DNA of 61,029 nucleotides from Archaeoglobus sp. JdFR-24 (GCA_002011215.1 MTML01000048.1:13-61041); one strand, 5' to 3'. Counted from the first letter of the stretch, positions 18,634 to 28,097 are shown. Numbers and translations are program-made. Notes: generated from the sequence alone by a model not told the origin.

Positions 18634-19830
18634 TTAATACTTGGACTGGGATAGCCTTACTGTACACATTCTTTTTAAAAGCTCCTCGCCCTCTCTTGTT
18701 CCCTTTGCTATGATCAGATCACCTTTTGTGAGTTTTGTGGCTGCATTTGGTTTTGTAATCCACTTGTTTTCTCTCTTTATGGCAACCACATGCATTCCTG
18801 TATTGGTCTCAACTCTCGTCTCTCCTAAGGTTGCACTATCAAGCTCGCAGCTCTTACCCACCTCCAGCATAACAAGAACCTCATCAGTCTCCTTCATAGC
18901 CTCTATAAATATTGGATGAAGCTCCATTTTCTCTGTTACGATTTCAGCAATCTCTCTTGCAGAATCTGCTATATATTCAGTGACTGTTGCAAGTTCAATT
19001 AGGGCGATAAGCCCTCTCAAACTCTCTTGGTCATCAAAATGCTTCGAGCTTTTGAGAACCCAGTGTTTCAGTTTGTATTTCATGTTATCTATTTCTTCCT
19101 CGAGGTAAATCACTTCCTGGGCTATATCCTCGTTCTGATAGATAAGAGATGAGTAGCTTAAATCAACAGCAAGCTCCGACAGGTCTTTCATGCTTATGAC
19201 AGTATCAACAGCATTATCGAGATCCTCCAATTCCAGCTCAAACTCACTTTCTGGTATGGTGATTTTCTCAGCTGCAACTATCTCATAAAACGCTGGTAAG
19301 CCTGTTATATCTCCTCTTGCGAAAAGAATATCACCCTTCAGGATTTTGGTGTTCTTGTCAGGGTTGAATATCCAATCAAACCCCCTTTTAATGGCTATCA
19401 CTCTCATACCCGTTCTTGTGTGCAATCTGCTCTCTCCAAGGGTTTTGTTTGCAATCTCGCTCTCCTCTGAAACCCGTACCTTTGCGGCGGTCTCCTCAGA
19501 ATGTCTCAGAATCAGTCTGATAACATCTTTGTGCAGTTTAAATCCTCTCAGAACAAGTGAAGCGATATCTCCAGCAGCAGAACCTATTTTCTGAGCCGCA
19601 CTTGCGATCTGAAGTATGGTGGAAACAGATTCAGCCTCATCAACCCTCCTTGCTGAGAGTATGGAAACAATCCTCATCTGCTTTAACATCTCAGAAATAA
19701 CGTTTTCGAGATCGAGCACCTCTTCGGCAATATCCTCGTTATCGAACAGGATAGCAGAATATGCGAGATCTACCATTATCTCTGAGGTATCTCTGATATC
19801 AATCAAAAGATCCTTAACTGTACGTCGCAT
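18634..19830 (-). CDS. Duplicated PhoU/TrkA-C regulatory protein
   Basis: A 398-residue soluble protein built of two similar halves. Each half has a PhoU-like helical part (residues 1-110 and 195-310), beginning LSELAVDLSYSSLIYQNEDI in the second half, followed by a TrkA-C (RCK_C) domain. The latter are recognised by TLGESRLHTRTGMRVIAIKR near 135 and TLGETRVETNTGMHVVAIKR near 325. TrkA-C domains bind small ligands such as c-di-AMP and gate K+ transport in relatives. No channel gene is next to it. Its ligand and partner cannot be read from the sequence. Confidence 0.82.
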   Translation of the reverse strand: MRRTVKDLLIDIRDTSEIMVDLAYSAILFDNEDIAEEVLDLENVISEMLKQMRIVSILSARRVDEAESVSTILQIASAAQKIGSAAGDIASLVLRGFKLHKDVIRLILRHSEETAAKVRVSEESEIANKTLGESRLHTRTGMRVIAIKRGFDWIFNPDKNTKILKGDILFARGDITGLPAFYEIVAAEKITIPESEFELELEDLDNAVDTVISMKDLSELAVDLSYSSLIYQNEDIAQEVIYLEEEIDNMKYKLKHWVLKSSKHFDDQESLRGLIALIELATVTEYIADSAREIAEIVTEKMELHPIFIEAMKETDEVLVMLEVGKSCELDSATLGETRVETNTGMHVVAIKRENKWITKPNAATKLTKGDLIIAKGTREGEELLKRMCTVRLSQSKY

Positions 19831-20003
19831 TTTACCAATTTTTTATCTTACATATGAATTTATAAGAGTTTCCATCACCTGAGAAGAGAAATTTAAAAGG
19901 AAACGCAATTTGACAAATCATTAATTGAACAGGTAGTTGGATTCGTCACACCAAAGACAGTAAAAATATTTTAATCTCTGTGCAGAATTGGGATGGTAGA
20001 ATG

Positions 20004-20954
20004 ATGGAAGCTGTGATAGAAAATGGTAGATTGATTGCCGAACCGAATCAGACACTCAGAAGGAGAAAATTTGGAAGGGTAATGGGTGAGAAAATAGAAC
20101 TTCATCCGGTTGAGGCAGCCTATTTGCTGATGAAGGGACTTTTAAGGATCAAGAAGGGTGAGGATTATCTTGAAATGGAGCATTATCTGAAGGAAGCCTC
20201 CGAGAGCGAAGACTTTCCACATCTCTTTTTTGTTTATTCTGATCTGAGGGACAGGGGAAAAAGAGTGATGCCTGATGATGAATTCCTCTTCGGCGATAGA
20301 ATCTATTTCCCGGTCTCTGAAAGAAGAACAGTCACCATACCTGAACTATATGATATCTATTCAAAGAAAGGCGAATACGTCCTTGCAGTGGTTGATGAAG
20401 AGGGCGAGATAACCTATTACAGCGTTTATGAACCTGAACTGCTTGGTAAAGGAGAGGAAGTGGATTTTACTGTTCACAGTACCATTGCAGGAGACAGAGT
20501 TATAACAAAAAATGTAGAAATATTTGAGAAATTCTTCTATGGCAGTGAAAAGAGTGGATTTGTAACTCTATCCATCATCGAAGCCCTTTACCTGTACGAA
20601 AAAGGTATTCTGAAAATAAATGAAAAGCCAGATCGTCTGAGGAAAATTGCTGAAAAGATTGAAAGAAACTTCGAAGAGAGATATGGGGTTTACAGGGATC
20701 TCAAGGAAAAAGGGCTTGTTGTAAAAACAGGTTTCAAGTTTGGTTCTGATTTTAGAGTTTATACTGAAATAACTGATGTGAGCCAGCTGCCCCACAGCAA
20801 GTTTCTTGTTTATGTAGTTGGAAATCGAAAGCTGAGTTTGCAGGAAATTTCAAGAGCTGTCAGACTGGCGAACAATGTCAGGAAGAAAATGGTATTTACA
20901 TTCTCAAGAAACGGAGAAAGAAAGTATCTTGTTCTGGATAGAATAAAGGTATAG
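20004..20954 (+). CDS. endA: tRNA-splicing endonuclease
   Basis: Cuts bulge-helix-bulge motifs at tRNA and pre-rRNA introns. The protein of about 317 residues is two fused EndA-like repeats, the Archaeoglobus-type homodimer form. The C-terminal repeat holds the catalytic triad: Tyr in FRVYTE near 253, His in LPHSKF near 264, Lys in NNVRKKMVF near 294. The N-terminal repeat lacks it. Start: ATG at 20004 or 20001, 5-8 nt after GGGATGGT; an upstream GTG (19980) is weaker. Its substrate, the intron-bearing tRNA-Trp, is in the same window at 40698. Confidence 0.95.
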   Translation: MEAVIENGRLIAEPNQTLRRRKFGRVMGEKIELHPVEAAYLLMKGLLRIKKGEDYLEMEHYLKEASESEDFPHLFFVYSDLRDRGKRVMPDDEFLFGDRIYFPVSERRTVTIPELYDIYSKKGEYVLAVVDEEGEITYYSVYEPELLGKGEEVDFTVHSTIAGDRVITKNVEIFEKFFYGSEKSGFVTLSIIEALYLYEKGILKINEKPDRLRKIAEKIERNFEERYGVYRDLKEKGLVVKTGFKFGSDFRVYTEITDVSQLPHSKFLVYVVGNRKLSLQEISRAVRLANNVRKKMVFTFSRNGERKYLVLDRIKV

Positions 20955-21060
20955 TATCTGGATGCGGTAACGGAGGTTTATCAAATGAATGCATCGCTGA
21001 GCTATGGCATCTATAAATCCATACAAAAAAGCTATTATACATTTTGTGTGAGGCGGAGTC

Positions 21061-22413
21061 ATGCGAGGTCAAAATAATGGGGAAGATCAGAAGAGTATAA
21101 AAAATCTGAACAACTCGAATGCTAATCTCGATAAAACGATTGTCACTCCCTGGGAAGTTGAGGGGGTGGTGGATTATGGAAGATTGATTAAAGAGTTTGG
21201 TATGCAACCGATGTCCGAACTCATAGACAGAATTCCAGAACCCAACTGGTTAATCAGGAGAGGTATAATTTTTGGCCATCGCGATTATCACAGGATTGTT
21301 GAGGCAATCAAGAAAGGTAAACCCTGGGCAGTAATGTCTGGATTTATGCCCTCTGGAGTGCCACATTTTGGTCACAAGATGACCATGGATGAGATAATTT
21401 GGCATCAGAAGATGGGTGGAATGGCCTTTGTTGGAATAGCGGACATGGAATCCTATGTTGTGAGAAACCTCCCCTGGGAGAAGGGAAAGGAGATCGGAAT
21501 GCAGTACATCAAGAGCATAATCGCCCTCGGCCTCAGGGAGAATTCCATCATCTATTTCCAGTCGGCAAGCAGAAAGGTAAAGGATATGGCTTTTGAACTT
21601 GCGGCAGAAGTTAGTTTCAGCGAACTGAGGGCTATTTATGGATTTTTACCGGAAACAAATCTTGCAAAGATGTTTGTAACATCAGTTCAGGCAGCAGACA
21701 TTCTTCACCCTCAACTCAAGGACTTTGGAGGGCCAAAACCTGTGGTGGTCCCGGTTGGAGCAGATCAGGACCCTCATATAAGGCTAACAAGGGATCTTGC
21801 AGCCAGAGCAAGCATATTTTCCTTTGAGCCAATCAAAGGAGGTCTGAGAATCAGGAGCAGAAAGGGTGCTGATTATCTGCGTCATCTTTCAGAAAACCTC
21901 GATTTTGACAAGATCGTTTATGAAGAACACTTGGATATTTTTGGTGAAGTAGAGGTTATAGAAGAAGAGATAAGGAGAATAGAACTCTCTATTGGCGGCA
22001 AAGCCCTCATTCCCCCTTCTTCCACATACCACCGTTTTATCACGGGCCTTACAGGAGGGAAAATGAGCTCAAGCAAACCGGAAAGCTATATATCACTGCT
22101 CGAAAAGCCAGAGGATGCAGCAAAAAAGATGATGAGGGCTGTTACAGGCGGGAGAGTAACTGCTGAGGAGCAGAGAAGGTTGGGCGGTGAGCCTGAGAGG
22201 TGTGCGGTGTTTGAATTCTACAACTTCCATTTGGTAAAGGATGATAAAGAGCTTCAAGAAATAGAATCAGAGTGCAGAGAAGGGAAAATCCTCTGTGGAA
22301 ACTGCAAAAAGAGGGCTGCAGGGATGATCAGAGAGTTTCTGAAAGAACATCAGGAGAAAATGAGAGAAGCGGAAACAAGACTCGACATGTACAACATCAT
22401 AATGAACGGTTAA
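21061..22413 (+). CDS. trpS: Tryptophanyl-tRNA synthetase
   Basis: Class I synthetase that charges tRNA-Trp. The HIGH-like motif is PSGVPHFGHK near residue 98-107 and the KMSKS-like loop is GGKMSSSKP near 336-344. The large N-terminal extension with NWLIRRGIIFGHRDY and the 450-residue length are those of the archaeal/eukaryotic subgroup. The first 25 residues (rich in Asn, Gln, Lys) are low complexity and may be a start overcall, though no better start is seen. Lies 106 nt after endA on the same strand. Confidence 0.95.
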   Translation: MRGQNNGEDQKSIKNLNNSNANLDKTIVTPWEVEGVVDYGRLIKEFGMQPMSELIDRIPEPNWLIRRGIIFGHRDYHRIVEAIKKGKPWAVMSGFMPSGVPHFGHKMTMDEIIWHQKMGGMAFVGIADMESYVVRNLPWEKGKEIGMQYIKSIIALGLRENSIIYFQSASRKVKDMAFELAAEVSFSELRAIYGFLPETNLAKMFVTSVQAADILHPQLKDFGGPKPVVVPVGADQDPHIRLTRDLAARASIFSFEPIKGGLRIRSRKGADYLRHLSENLDFDKIVYEEHLDIFGEVEVIEEEIRRIELSIGGKALIPPSSTYHRFITGLTGGKMSSSKPESYISLLEKPEDAAKKMMRAVTGGRVTAEEQRRLGGEPERCAVFEFYNFHLVKDDKELQEIESECREGKILCGNCKKRAAGMIREFLKEHQEKMREAETRLDMYNIIMNG

Positions 22414-22487
22414 AGTTTAAAATAAAAACTGAACATTAAAACTTGAACTACAGGCATCTCCTATCTTCTTCTGCTTCCGGTCTCGAT

Positions 22488-23372
22488 CTATTTCAGCTTA
22501 TCTATCAGCTCATCCACAACTCTTTTTTCCGGAAAATTTCTACCTCCGACATGCTGTACACTGAAGGATGCAACGAAATTACCAGTTTTAAGACACCCCT
22601 CAAGCTTTATACCTCTCACAAATGCATATATGAATCCTGCCGCAAAGGCATCCCCTGCACCCGTTGTATCAACTGCTTTAACCTCAAAACCCCTCGAAAA
22701 ACAATCTTCATCTTTTGTCAATGCTCTACTACCCTCTTTGCCCATTGTGATTATAACCAAATCCACATATTGGAGAAACTCTTCAGGGGTTGCATTGCAA
22801 AGTGCAAGCTCATCCCTTGAAATAAAAACAATATCGATGTGTTCGAGAAGTTCTTTCAATATATCGAAACCAATGGAGGTATATGGAAATCCCGGATTAA
22901 GTAAAACCGTCCCTTCTGCCCTTCTGGCCAGATCCATGTGGAAACTGAAGCTATCCTCTGAAGGAAATGGATCGAGATAGAGGTAATCAATTTCCTTCAG
23001 CTCACCATCACCTATACTCGGTCCAGGGAATCTGGATGCGTTTGGATGAACAAAGAAAGTTCTTTCTCCTGATCTATCAATGTAAACATCACACCTCCCC
23101 GTTTCGGGGTGTGTAACCTCAACTTTGACATCAACTCCTGCCTCTTTCATCTCTTTTATGAAGAATTCTGCATCATAATCCCTTCCGATTGTGGAGTAAA
23201 ACCTGCATCTCAACCCAAATCTGGAAAGTCCGTAAATGACATTCCCTGCAGCTCCACCGGGCATCTTCTTCGAACTCTTAACCACAGTATGGCCACCTGG
23301 CTCTGGAAATCTGTCAATGAGGTAGAGATGATCTACAAGTGCTGGCCCAACAGCAGCGATGAGAACATCCAT
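22488..23372 (-). CDS. PfkB-family sugar or nucleoside kinase
   Basis: A 294-residue ribokinase-like kinase. The N-terminal substrate region has GGHTVVKSSKKMPGGAAGNV (residues 27-46), the first PfkB signature with the di-Gly switch. The C-terminal signature DTTGAGDAFAAGFIYAF near 235-251 contains the catalytic Asp. The family covers ribokinase, fructokinase, adenosine kinase and ADP-dependent relatives, and substrate cannot be told from sequence alone. Convergent with trpS (74 nt between stops). Confidence 0.88.
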   Translation of the reverse strand: MDVLIAAVGPALVDHLYLIDRFPEPGGHTVVKSSKKMPGGAAGNVIYGLSRFGLRCRFYSTIGRDYDAEFFIKEMKEAGVDVKVEVTHPETGRCDVYIDRSGERTFFVHPNASRFPGPSIGDGELKEIDYLYLDPFPSEDSFSFHMDLARRAEGTVLLNPGFPYTSIGFDILKELLEHIDIVFISRDELALCNATPEEFLQYVDLVIITMGKEGSRALTKDEDCFSRGFEVKAVDTTGAGDAFAAGFIYAFVRGIKLEGCLKTGNFVASFSVQHVGGRNFPEKRVVDELIDKLK

Positions 23373-23548
23373 CGATTTCAGTATTTACCTGCCGGGTTAA
23401 TATGATTTTGCAATTTAATTGAGAAGGGATAAACTCAACATCCATAACCTCCAAGCTCAACATCCCGACCTCGATCAAATTAAAACATTAATAATTTTAA
23501 ACCCTAAAAATTAAATACTAATTGTTGATAATAACTGTGGGGATCTTT

Positions 23549-24883
23549 TTGAAAGTTGCAATAATCGGTGGTGGAGCAGCAGGAATGTCAGCAGCCTCGA
23601 GAATTAAAAAACTGAGGCCTGACTGGGATGTAAAGGTTTTTGAAAGAGCACCATATGTCAGTCATGCGCCGTGCGGAATTCCTTTTTATGTTGCTGGTTT
23701 TGTTAAAGATCTTGGGGACCTCTGTGCATATGATGTTAGTTTCTTCCGTGAGAGCAGAGGTATTGATGTCCGTTTAAGAGCGAAGGTTGTTGAAATTGAT
23801 ACAGGATTTCTGAGAGTTCTCGAACATGAGGGGGGAACTGAAAAAGAGCGCACATATGAATGGGATAGGTTGCTCTTTGCCACCGGTGCAAGAGCTGCAA
23901 GTCTCAACGTAACCTGTGAGGAGCTGGAAGGCGTTCTTTGCGTACACTATATTGAAAACGGCCAGAAAGTGAGAGAGCTTGCAGAAAACTCTGAGAAGGT
24001 GGTTATTGTTGGCTCAGGCTACATAGGTATCGAGATGGCTGAAGCTTTAACGAGAGCAGGGAAAAAGGTAATTCTCATTGAGAAGGAAGAAAACCCCCTT
24101 CCGGAATTTGATAGAGAGATTGGTTCTGTTCTGAAGGAAAGACTTGGGAATAAACTGGAAGCGAGGTTTGGAGAGAACGTTGAAGCCATAGATGGTAGGG
24201 ACAGGGTTGAACGTATAATTACTGACAGATCAAGTTACGAATGTGAGATGGTTATTGTAGCAATTGGTTCAGTTCCAAATATCGAGCTTGCAAAGGAGCT
24301 TGGAGTAAGGCTGGGGGAGAGTGGTGCAATAGCAACAAACAGAAAGCTCGAAACGAATGTGGAAAATGTTTATGCTGCTGGAGATTGCGCAGAGACACGC
24401 AACATCGTTACGGGAAAAGAAGACTGGATTCCTTTAGCTGCACCGGCAAACAAGATGGGTTATGTTGCTGGAGTGAACATCTCTGGATATGAGATGGAAT
24501 TTCCCGGAGCGCTCAACAGTCATCTCACAGGATTTTACGACCTCGAAATAGGTAAAACTGGTTTAAGCGAGAAGGAAGCGATTGAACATGGATATGATAC
24601 AATTTCTGCAGTCATAAAAACAAAATCAAATGCAAAATATCTTCCAAATGGTGATATATTGGTGAAAATCGTTTCAGATGTTGAAGGAAACGTTCTTGGA
24701 GTTCAGGCCGCAGGTAAGGGAGTCTCGAAAAGAATATATGCGGCTGCTGCCCTGCTCCATAAAAAAGCCCACGTTAGAGACTTCTTCTTCGTGGATTTAC
24801 CCTATTTCCCTCCGGATTCAAGGGTATGGGACCCGCTGGTGATTGCGGCAAGAAACCTCTTCAGAAAGATTGGTGTGCCCTGA
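23549..24883 (+). CDS. CoA-disulfide reductase / NADH oxidase family
   Basis: FAD flavoprotein of the pyridine nucleotide-disulfide family. FAD-binding VAIIGGGAAGMSAASRI is at the N-terminus, the redox Cys is in SHAPCGIPFYV at residue 42, the NAD(P)H-binding VIVGSGYIGIEMAEAL is near 160, and the second FAD motif NVYAAGDCAET near 280. The single Cys42 is typical of CoA-disulfide reductases, which in hyperthermophilic archaea also reduce O2 or sulfur. A TTG start at 23549 puts this Cys at 42; upstream starts at 23537 (GTG) and 23522 (TTG) would add residues with no family match. Confidence 0.9.
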   Translation: MKVAIIGGGAAGMSAASRIKKLRPDWDVKVFERAPYVSHAPCGIPFYVAGFVKDLGDLCAYDVSFFRESRGIDVRLRAKVVEIDTGFLRVLEHEGGTEKERTYEWDRLLFATGARAASLNVTCEELEGVLCVHYIENGQKVRELAENSEKVVIVGSGYIGIEMAEALTRAGKKVILIEKEENPLPEFDREIGSVLKERLGNKLEARFGENVEAIDGRDRVERIITDRSSYECEMVIVAIGSVPNIELAKELGVRLGESGAIATNRKLETNVENVYAAGDCAETRNIVTGKEDWIPLAAPANKMGYVAGVNISGYEMEFPGALNSHLTGFYDLEIGKTGLSEKEAIEHGYDTISAVIKTKSNAKYLPNGDILVKIVSDVEGNVLGVQAAGKGVSKRIYAAAALLHKKAHVRDFFFVDLPYFPPDSRVWDPLVIAARNLFRKIGVP

Positions 24884-24927
24884 CGGTAGCGTACAATAAC
24901 TCCTGACGGGTGGTTGTGGCATACAGG

Positions 24928-25641
24928 TTAATGATCAAGCAGTCTCATAATTTCTCTCTTGTACTCAATAAATTCTCTTGAAGTTCTGTCACGGGGTCTT
25001 GGGAGCTCAATTTTTATATCACTCAGAACTCTTGCGGGTCTTTTTGATAAAACAATGACTCTGTCTGCAAGAAAAATCGCCTCTTCAATACTGTGCGTCA
25101 CAAAGAGCACGGTTTTTCTCTCCCTTCTCCAGATCTCAAGAAGCTCAGACTGCATCCTGTTTCTCGTCTGCTCATCAAGAGATGCAAAAGGCTCATCCAT
25201 GAGAAGGACATCTGGTTTTATTGCTATTGCTCTCGCTATTCCAACTCTCTGCCGCATACCGCCTGAGAGCTCTTTAGGATAGTAGTTTTCAAAATCCTCA
25301 AGCCCGACAAGTCTTAGCACCTCCTTTGCTCTCTCAACATCTTCCTTTGAAACATTCTTTTTTCTTACTTCGATACCAAAAAGCACATTGCCTAATGCGG
25401 TTCTCCATGGGAGAAGACGATCATCCTGAAAAACGAATCCAATCGAGACATCAACCTCTTCTCCTTTAAAGGTTATTTTACCTTCGTAGCTCTCAAGACC
25501 GGCTACAATTCTCAGAAGTGTTGTTTTTCCGCATCCGCTCTCTCCAACAATGCATACGAACTCACCCTCTTCTGCTGTAAAGGATATATTATCGAGAACT
25601 CTCAATCCATTATAGCTCTTGCTCACAGAAACGCTGAGCAT
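24928..25641 (-). CDS. ABC transporter ATPase, SsuB/TauB type
   Basis: Nucleotide-binding subunit of a nitrate/sulfonate/taurine-type importer. Walker A GESGCGKTTLL near 33-43, a QDDRLLPWRTALGN Q-loop typical of SsuB/TauB, signature LSGGMRQRVGIARA near 126, Walker B VLLMDEPFASLDE. 237 residues. Third gene of a minus-strand operon with the permease (21 nt between genes) and the binding protein. Substrate of the system is unknown: sulfonate, nitrate or a thiamine-precursor-like molecule are family options. Confidence 0.92.
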   Translation of the reverse strand: MLSVSVSKSYNGLRVLDNISFTAEEGEFVCIVGESGCGKTTLLRIVAGLESYEGKITFKGEEVDVSIGFVFQDDRLLPWRTALGNVLFGIEVRKKNVSKEDVERAKEVLRLVGLEDFENYYPKELSGGMRQRVGIARAIAIKPDVLLMDEPFASLDEQTRNRMQSELLEIWRRERKTVLFVTHSIEEAIFLADRVIVLSKRPARVLSDIKIELPRPRDRTSREFIEYKREIMRLLDH

Positions 25642-25662
25642 ACTCCCCCTCTTTTGTATTCA

Positions 25663-26442
25663 CTACCTCCACCTCATGAGTCTTTTCTCCATTTTTAAAA
25701 CAATCTCATTCATGATGTACCCTATTATTCCGATTGCGATAATTCCGCTTATAATCTCCTCCGCTCTTCCGCCGACCTCGTACATAACCATTATAAAGTA
25801 TCCCAGTCCTGAACCTGAGGTTGCAAGCATCTCTGCAGCGACTATGCTCATCCAGCCCACACCCAGCCCTATTCTAATCCCTGAGAGGATTCCTGGAATG
25901 GAACTCGGGACGATTATATATCTCATTATCTCACTATCTCCTGCTCCAAAAGCTCTTGCCATCTCTATCAGTTCTTTTGAAGCTGATCTTGCAAACTCCC
26001 TTACAGAAAGGAGACATGGAAAGAACGCGCCCACAAAGACAATGAAAATCTGAGCAGCCTGAACAGGATTTGAAAAACCTGTGAAAATCAAGTAAGCAAG
26101 TGGAATCCATGCGAGTGGTGGCACGGGTCTGAAAATCTCCACAACCGTGGATATGAGGGAGTCCAGTTTTATGTGCCATCCGGTTAAAATTCCTGCGGGA
26201 ATTGCTATTAAAAAAGCAATTGAAGCTCCTGAAAGAACTCTGATAACACTCCAGAATGAATGCTGCAGAAGATTTCTGCCGAGAACTGGTTCCGGGTTCA
26301 CCAGAATAGAAAAAAAGGTTTTTGCTACATTGTGAGGATAGGGTAGGGGAGATATACCTGTAATTGACACGAAATACCAGACTATAATAAGGAATGAAAG
26401 TGCAAGAATTCTTATCTGCAGGTTCTCTCTATCCTCAGTCAT
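25663..26442 (-). CDS. ABC transporter permease, SsuC/TauC type
   Basis: Inner-membrane permease of 259 residues with about six hydrophobic segments. The EAA-type coupling motif reads EMARAFGAGDSEIMRYIIVPSS, shortened here near residues 160-180, as in SsuC/TauC. The region before it (WIPLAYLIFTGFSN) is also typical of this subfamily. It sits between the binding protein and the ATPase in the same operon, with only 21-24 nt between genes. Confidence 0.92.
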   Translation of the reverse strand: MTEDRENLQIRILALSFLIIVWYFVSITGISPLPYPHNVAKTFFSILVNPEPVLGRNLLQHSFWSVIRVLSGASIAFLIAIPAGILTGWHIKLDSLISTVVEIFRPVPPLAWIPLAYLIFTGFSNPVQAAQIFIVFVGAFFPCLLSVREFARSASKELIEMARAFGAGDSEIMRYIIVPSSIPGILSGIRIGLGVGWMSIVAAEMLATSGSGLGYFIMVMYEVGGRAEEIISGIIAIGIIGYIMNEIVLKMEKRLMRWR

Positions 26443-26466
26443 GTTCTCTCATTTTACACCCATTTT

Positions 26467-27510
26467 TTATTTTGCAACAACCTTGAGCCCTTCCTTTTCA
26501 GCCACCATCCTCAAAAGGAAGTCCTGGACAGTACCGTAACCCGGTATTGCAATTGTTTTTCCGCGGAGGTCTTTAATGCTATTTATCCCCTCTCTTACGA
26601 CAATTGCACTTCCCTCGTTATTCACTCCAGCAACTATTCTTATTTTTGTATCATCATTTACTCTCTTGAGGGTGGCAGGTGCTCCGCCAAGATAAGCTAT
26701 ATCTATCTCTCCCGCTCTGAAAGCATCCATTACAGCAACCCCGTTTGGATACTGCTTGAAAACAATATTTTTCATACCTATCTCCTCGAAGTAACCTTCT
26801 TTCTGAGCGACAAAAAGGGCTAAATGGTGGAGGTCAGCAGTTAAATAACCTATTCTGATGGATCCATCGTATTTATCCGGCACGTAGTTCGGGTTTTTTT
26901 CAAGCTCCTTTTTTACTTCCTCATAAATATCTCTCCTGAAAAAGCTAGAAAAGAACTCGTCTTCATTATTGAACCCGAGCTCATTTATACTCTTCTTTAG
27001 TAATTTTGAGTCGCCGAGAAACCTAAAATAGGTTCTGAACTTTTCCTCTTCAGGATATTCAATGAATTTGATGTTGTCAAGTGCCTTTGAAACGGTCTCT
27101 CTGCTCAATCCTGTGAATTCAGCTGCATATTCTATTACCTTTTCTCTGTTTTCAGGTCTGTTTATGAATTCGGTCGCTTTAATGTGAGCCCAGACAACAT
27201 CTCTGACAGCTCTGTCATCGCTGAAATCTTCAGAATATGCCACAACACAGCAGGGGTGAGAATTCCAGATCTCGTTGGAGGATAAGAGTATCTTCCCTCC
27301 TGACTTAACTCCCTTGCTCACAAAAGGCTCCCATGCTACATAACCATCTATCTGTTTCAATTTCAGCTGCTCAATCATGTCGGGTGGAGAAAGCCTGACA
27401 GTATAAACAGCATCGCCCTCTTGAGTGCAGCCCATCATGGCCGTTGAAAGAGCAAGCATTACAATGATCGCGGAAAACACTCTGATCATATTTGCAAGAA
27501 AGTCTCTCAA
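26467..27510 (-). CDS. NMT1/SsuA-like binding lipoprotein with lobes in swapped order
   Basis: Lipoprotein component of the ABC importer: signal helix and lipobox MMGC with Cys28. The two halves are in the reverse of the usual NMT1/SsuA order. Residues 38-200 match what is normally the second lobe (SPPDMIEQLK, then DGYVAWEPF, then NSHPCCVV). Residues 218-347 match the normal first lobe (IRIGYLTADLHHLALFVAQK, later RAGEIDIAYLGGAPA and DLRGKTIAIPGYGTVQDFL). The protein ends where the usual one would go on into the second lobe. This fits a circular permutation. Without a structure this is inference from motif order. Confidence 0.85.
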   Translation of the reverse strand: MRDFLANMIRVFSAIIVMLALSTAMMGCTQEGDAVYTVRLSPPDMIEQLKLKQIDGYVAWEPFVSKGVKSGGKILLSSNEIWNSHPCCVVAYSEDFSDDRAVRDVVWAHIKATEFINRPENREKVIEYAAEFTGLSRETVSKALDNIKFIEYPEEEKFRTYFRFLGDSKLLKKSINELGFNNEDEFFSSFFRRDIYEEVKKELEKNPNYVPDKYDGSIRIGYLTADLHHLALFVAQKEGYFEEIGMKNIVFKQYPNGVAVMDAFRAGEIDIAYLGGAPATLKRVNDDTKIRIVAGVNNEGSAIVVREGINSIKDLRGKTIAIPGYGTVQDFLLRMVAEKEGLKVVAK

Positions 27511-27522
27511 ATTTTAAATCTT

Positions 27523-27532
27523 TCCATCTGGA
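27523..27532. promoter_or_regulatory. Operator-like palindrome 1, TCCA-N2-TGGA
   Basis: TCCATCTGGA, inside a longer perfect palindrome (TTTCCA TC TGGAAA, 27521-27534), lies 13 nt upstream of the start codon of the binding-protein gene. A second copy of TCCA-N2-TGGA lies 52 bp away, about five helical turns, next to the divergent regulator gene. Inferred binding sites for that regulator. Confidence 0.55.
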
Positions 27533-27574
27533 AACTTTTTAGATACAATTGGAAAAAATTTTATATTTGATCTC

Positions 27575-27584
27575 TCCAAATGGA
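27575..27584. promoter_or_regulatory. Operator-like palindrome 2, TCCA-N2-TGGA
   Basis: TCCAAATGGA between the TATA box (TTTTATATTT, about 27559-27568) and the ATG (27588) of the divergent regulator gene, in the expected transcription-start region. This place would suit self-repression. Confidence 0.5.
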
Positions 27585-27587
27585 ATT

Positions 27588-28097
27588 ATGGATGCAAGGA
27601 TTAGGTTAATCAATGCTCTTATCAGGAGTGAAGGTGAATTTGCAGATGAACTGCTGAAAGTAATTAATGAAAAAAATCTTGATCTTTCCGATTTTGCGAA
27701 GAAGAGTGGTATAGCATATCCTACTCTCTACAAAATCGTTCATAGGCAAAGGGCACCTTCAATGAGAACTCTCAGGAGGATTTTAAAAACATTTTACCCT
27801 GAGGAGAGGAATTTTATTGCTGTAATAGCAACCAGACACATTCTGGAAGATATAACACCATTTAGGTCTGAATTCATGGTTAAGGAATACACAGCATCTA
27901 ATTTTGAGGAAGCAATAATAATGGCGGTTAAGGCTGAAAAGGAAGGAGCAATAGCGATAGTTTGCGCCCCAATTCTGAGCACCACAATAGAGAAGATTGT
28001 TGATATACCCGTCTTTACAATGAAACCAAAAGGTAGTATAGTAAGGGCTGTAAAGCAGGCAATAAAAAAGATATCTAGCTATTATAGCTCTGATTGA
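27588..28097 (+). CDS. Helix-turn-helix regulator with ligand domain
   Basis: A regulator of about 169 residues. An XRE-type helix-turn-helix is seen near residues 30-65 (LSDFAKKSGIAYPTLYKIVH). The C-terminal half (EFMVKEYTASNFEEAIIMAV to the end) resembles small alpha/beta sensor domains. The ATG at 27588 is chosen because a TATA box sits 20-28 nt upstream, so the transcript is probably leaderless; the longer TTG frame from 27549 would start inside the promoter. Divergent from the ABC importer, which it probably controls through the two palindromes. Confidence 0.8.
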   Translation: MDARIRLINALIRSEGEFADELLKVINEKNLDLSDFAKKSGIAYPTLYKIVHRQRAPSMRTLRRILKTFYPEERNFIAVIATRHILEDITPFRSEFMVKEYTASNFEEAIIMAVKAEKEGAIAIVCAPILSTTIEKIVDIPVFTMKPKGSIVRAVKQAIKKISSYYSSD

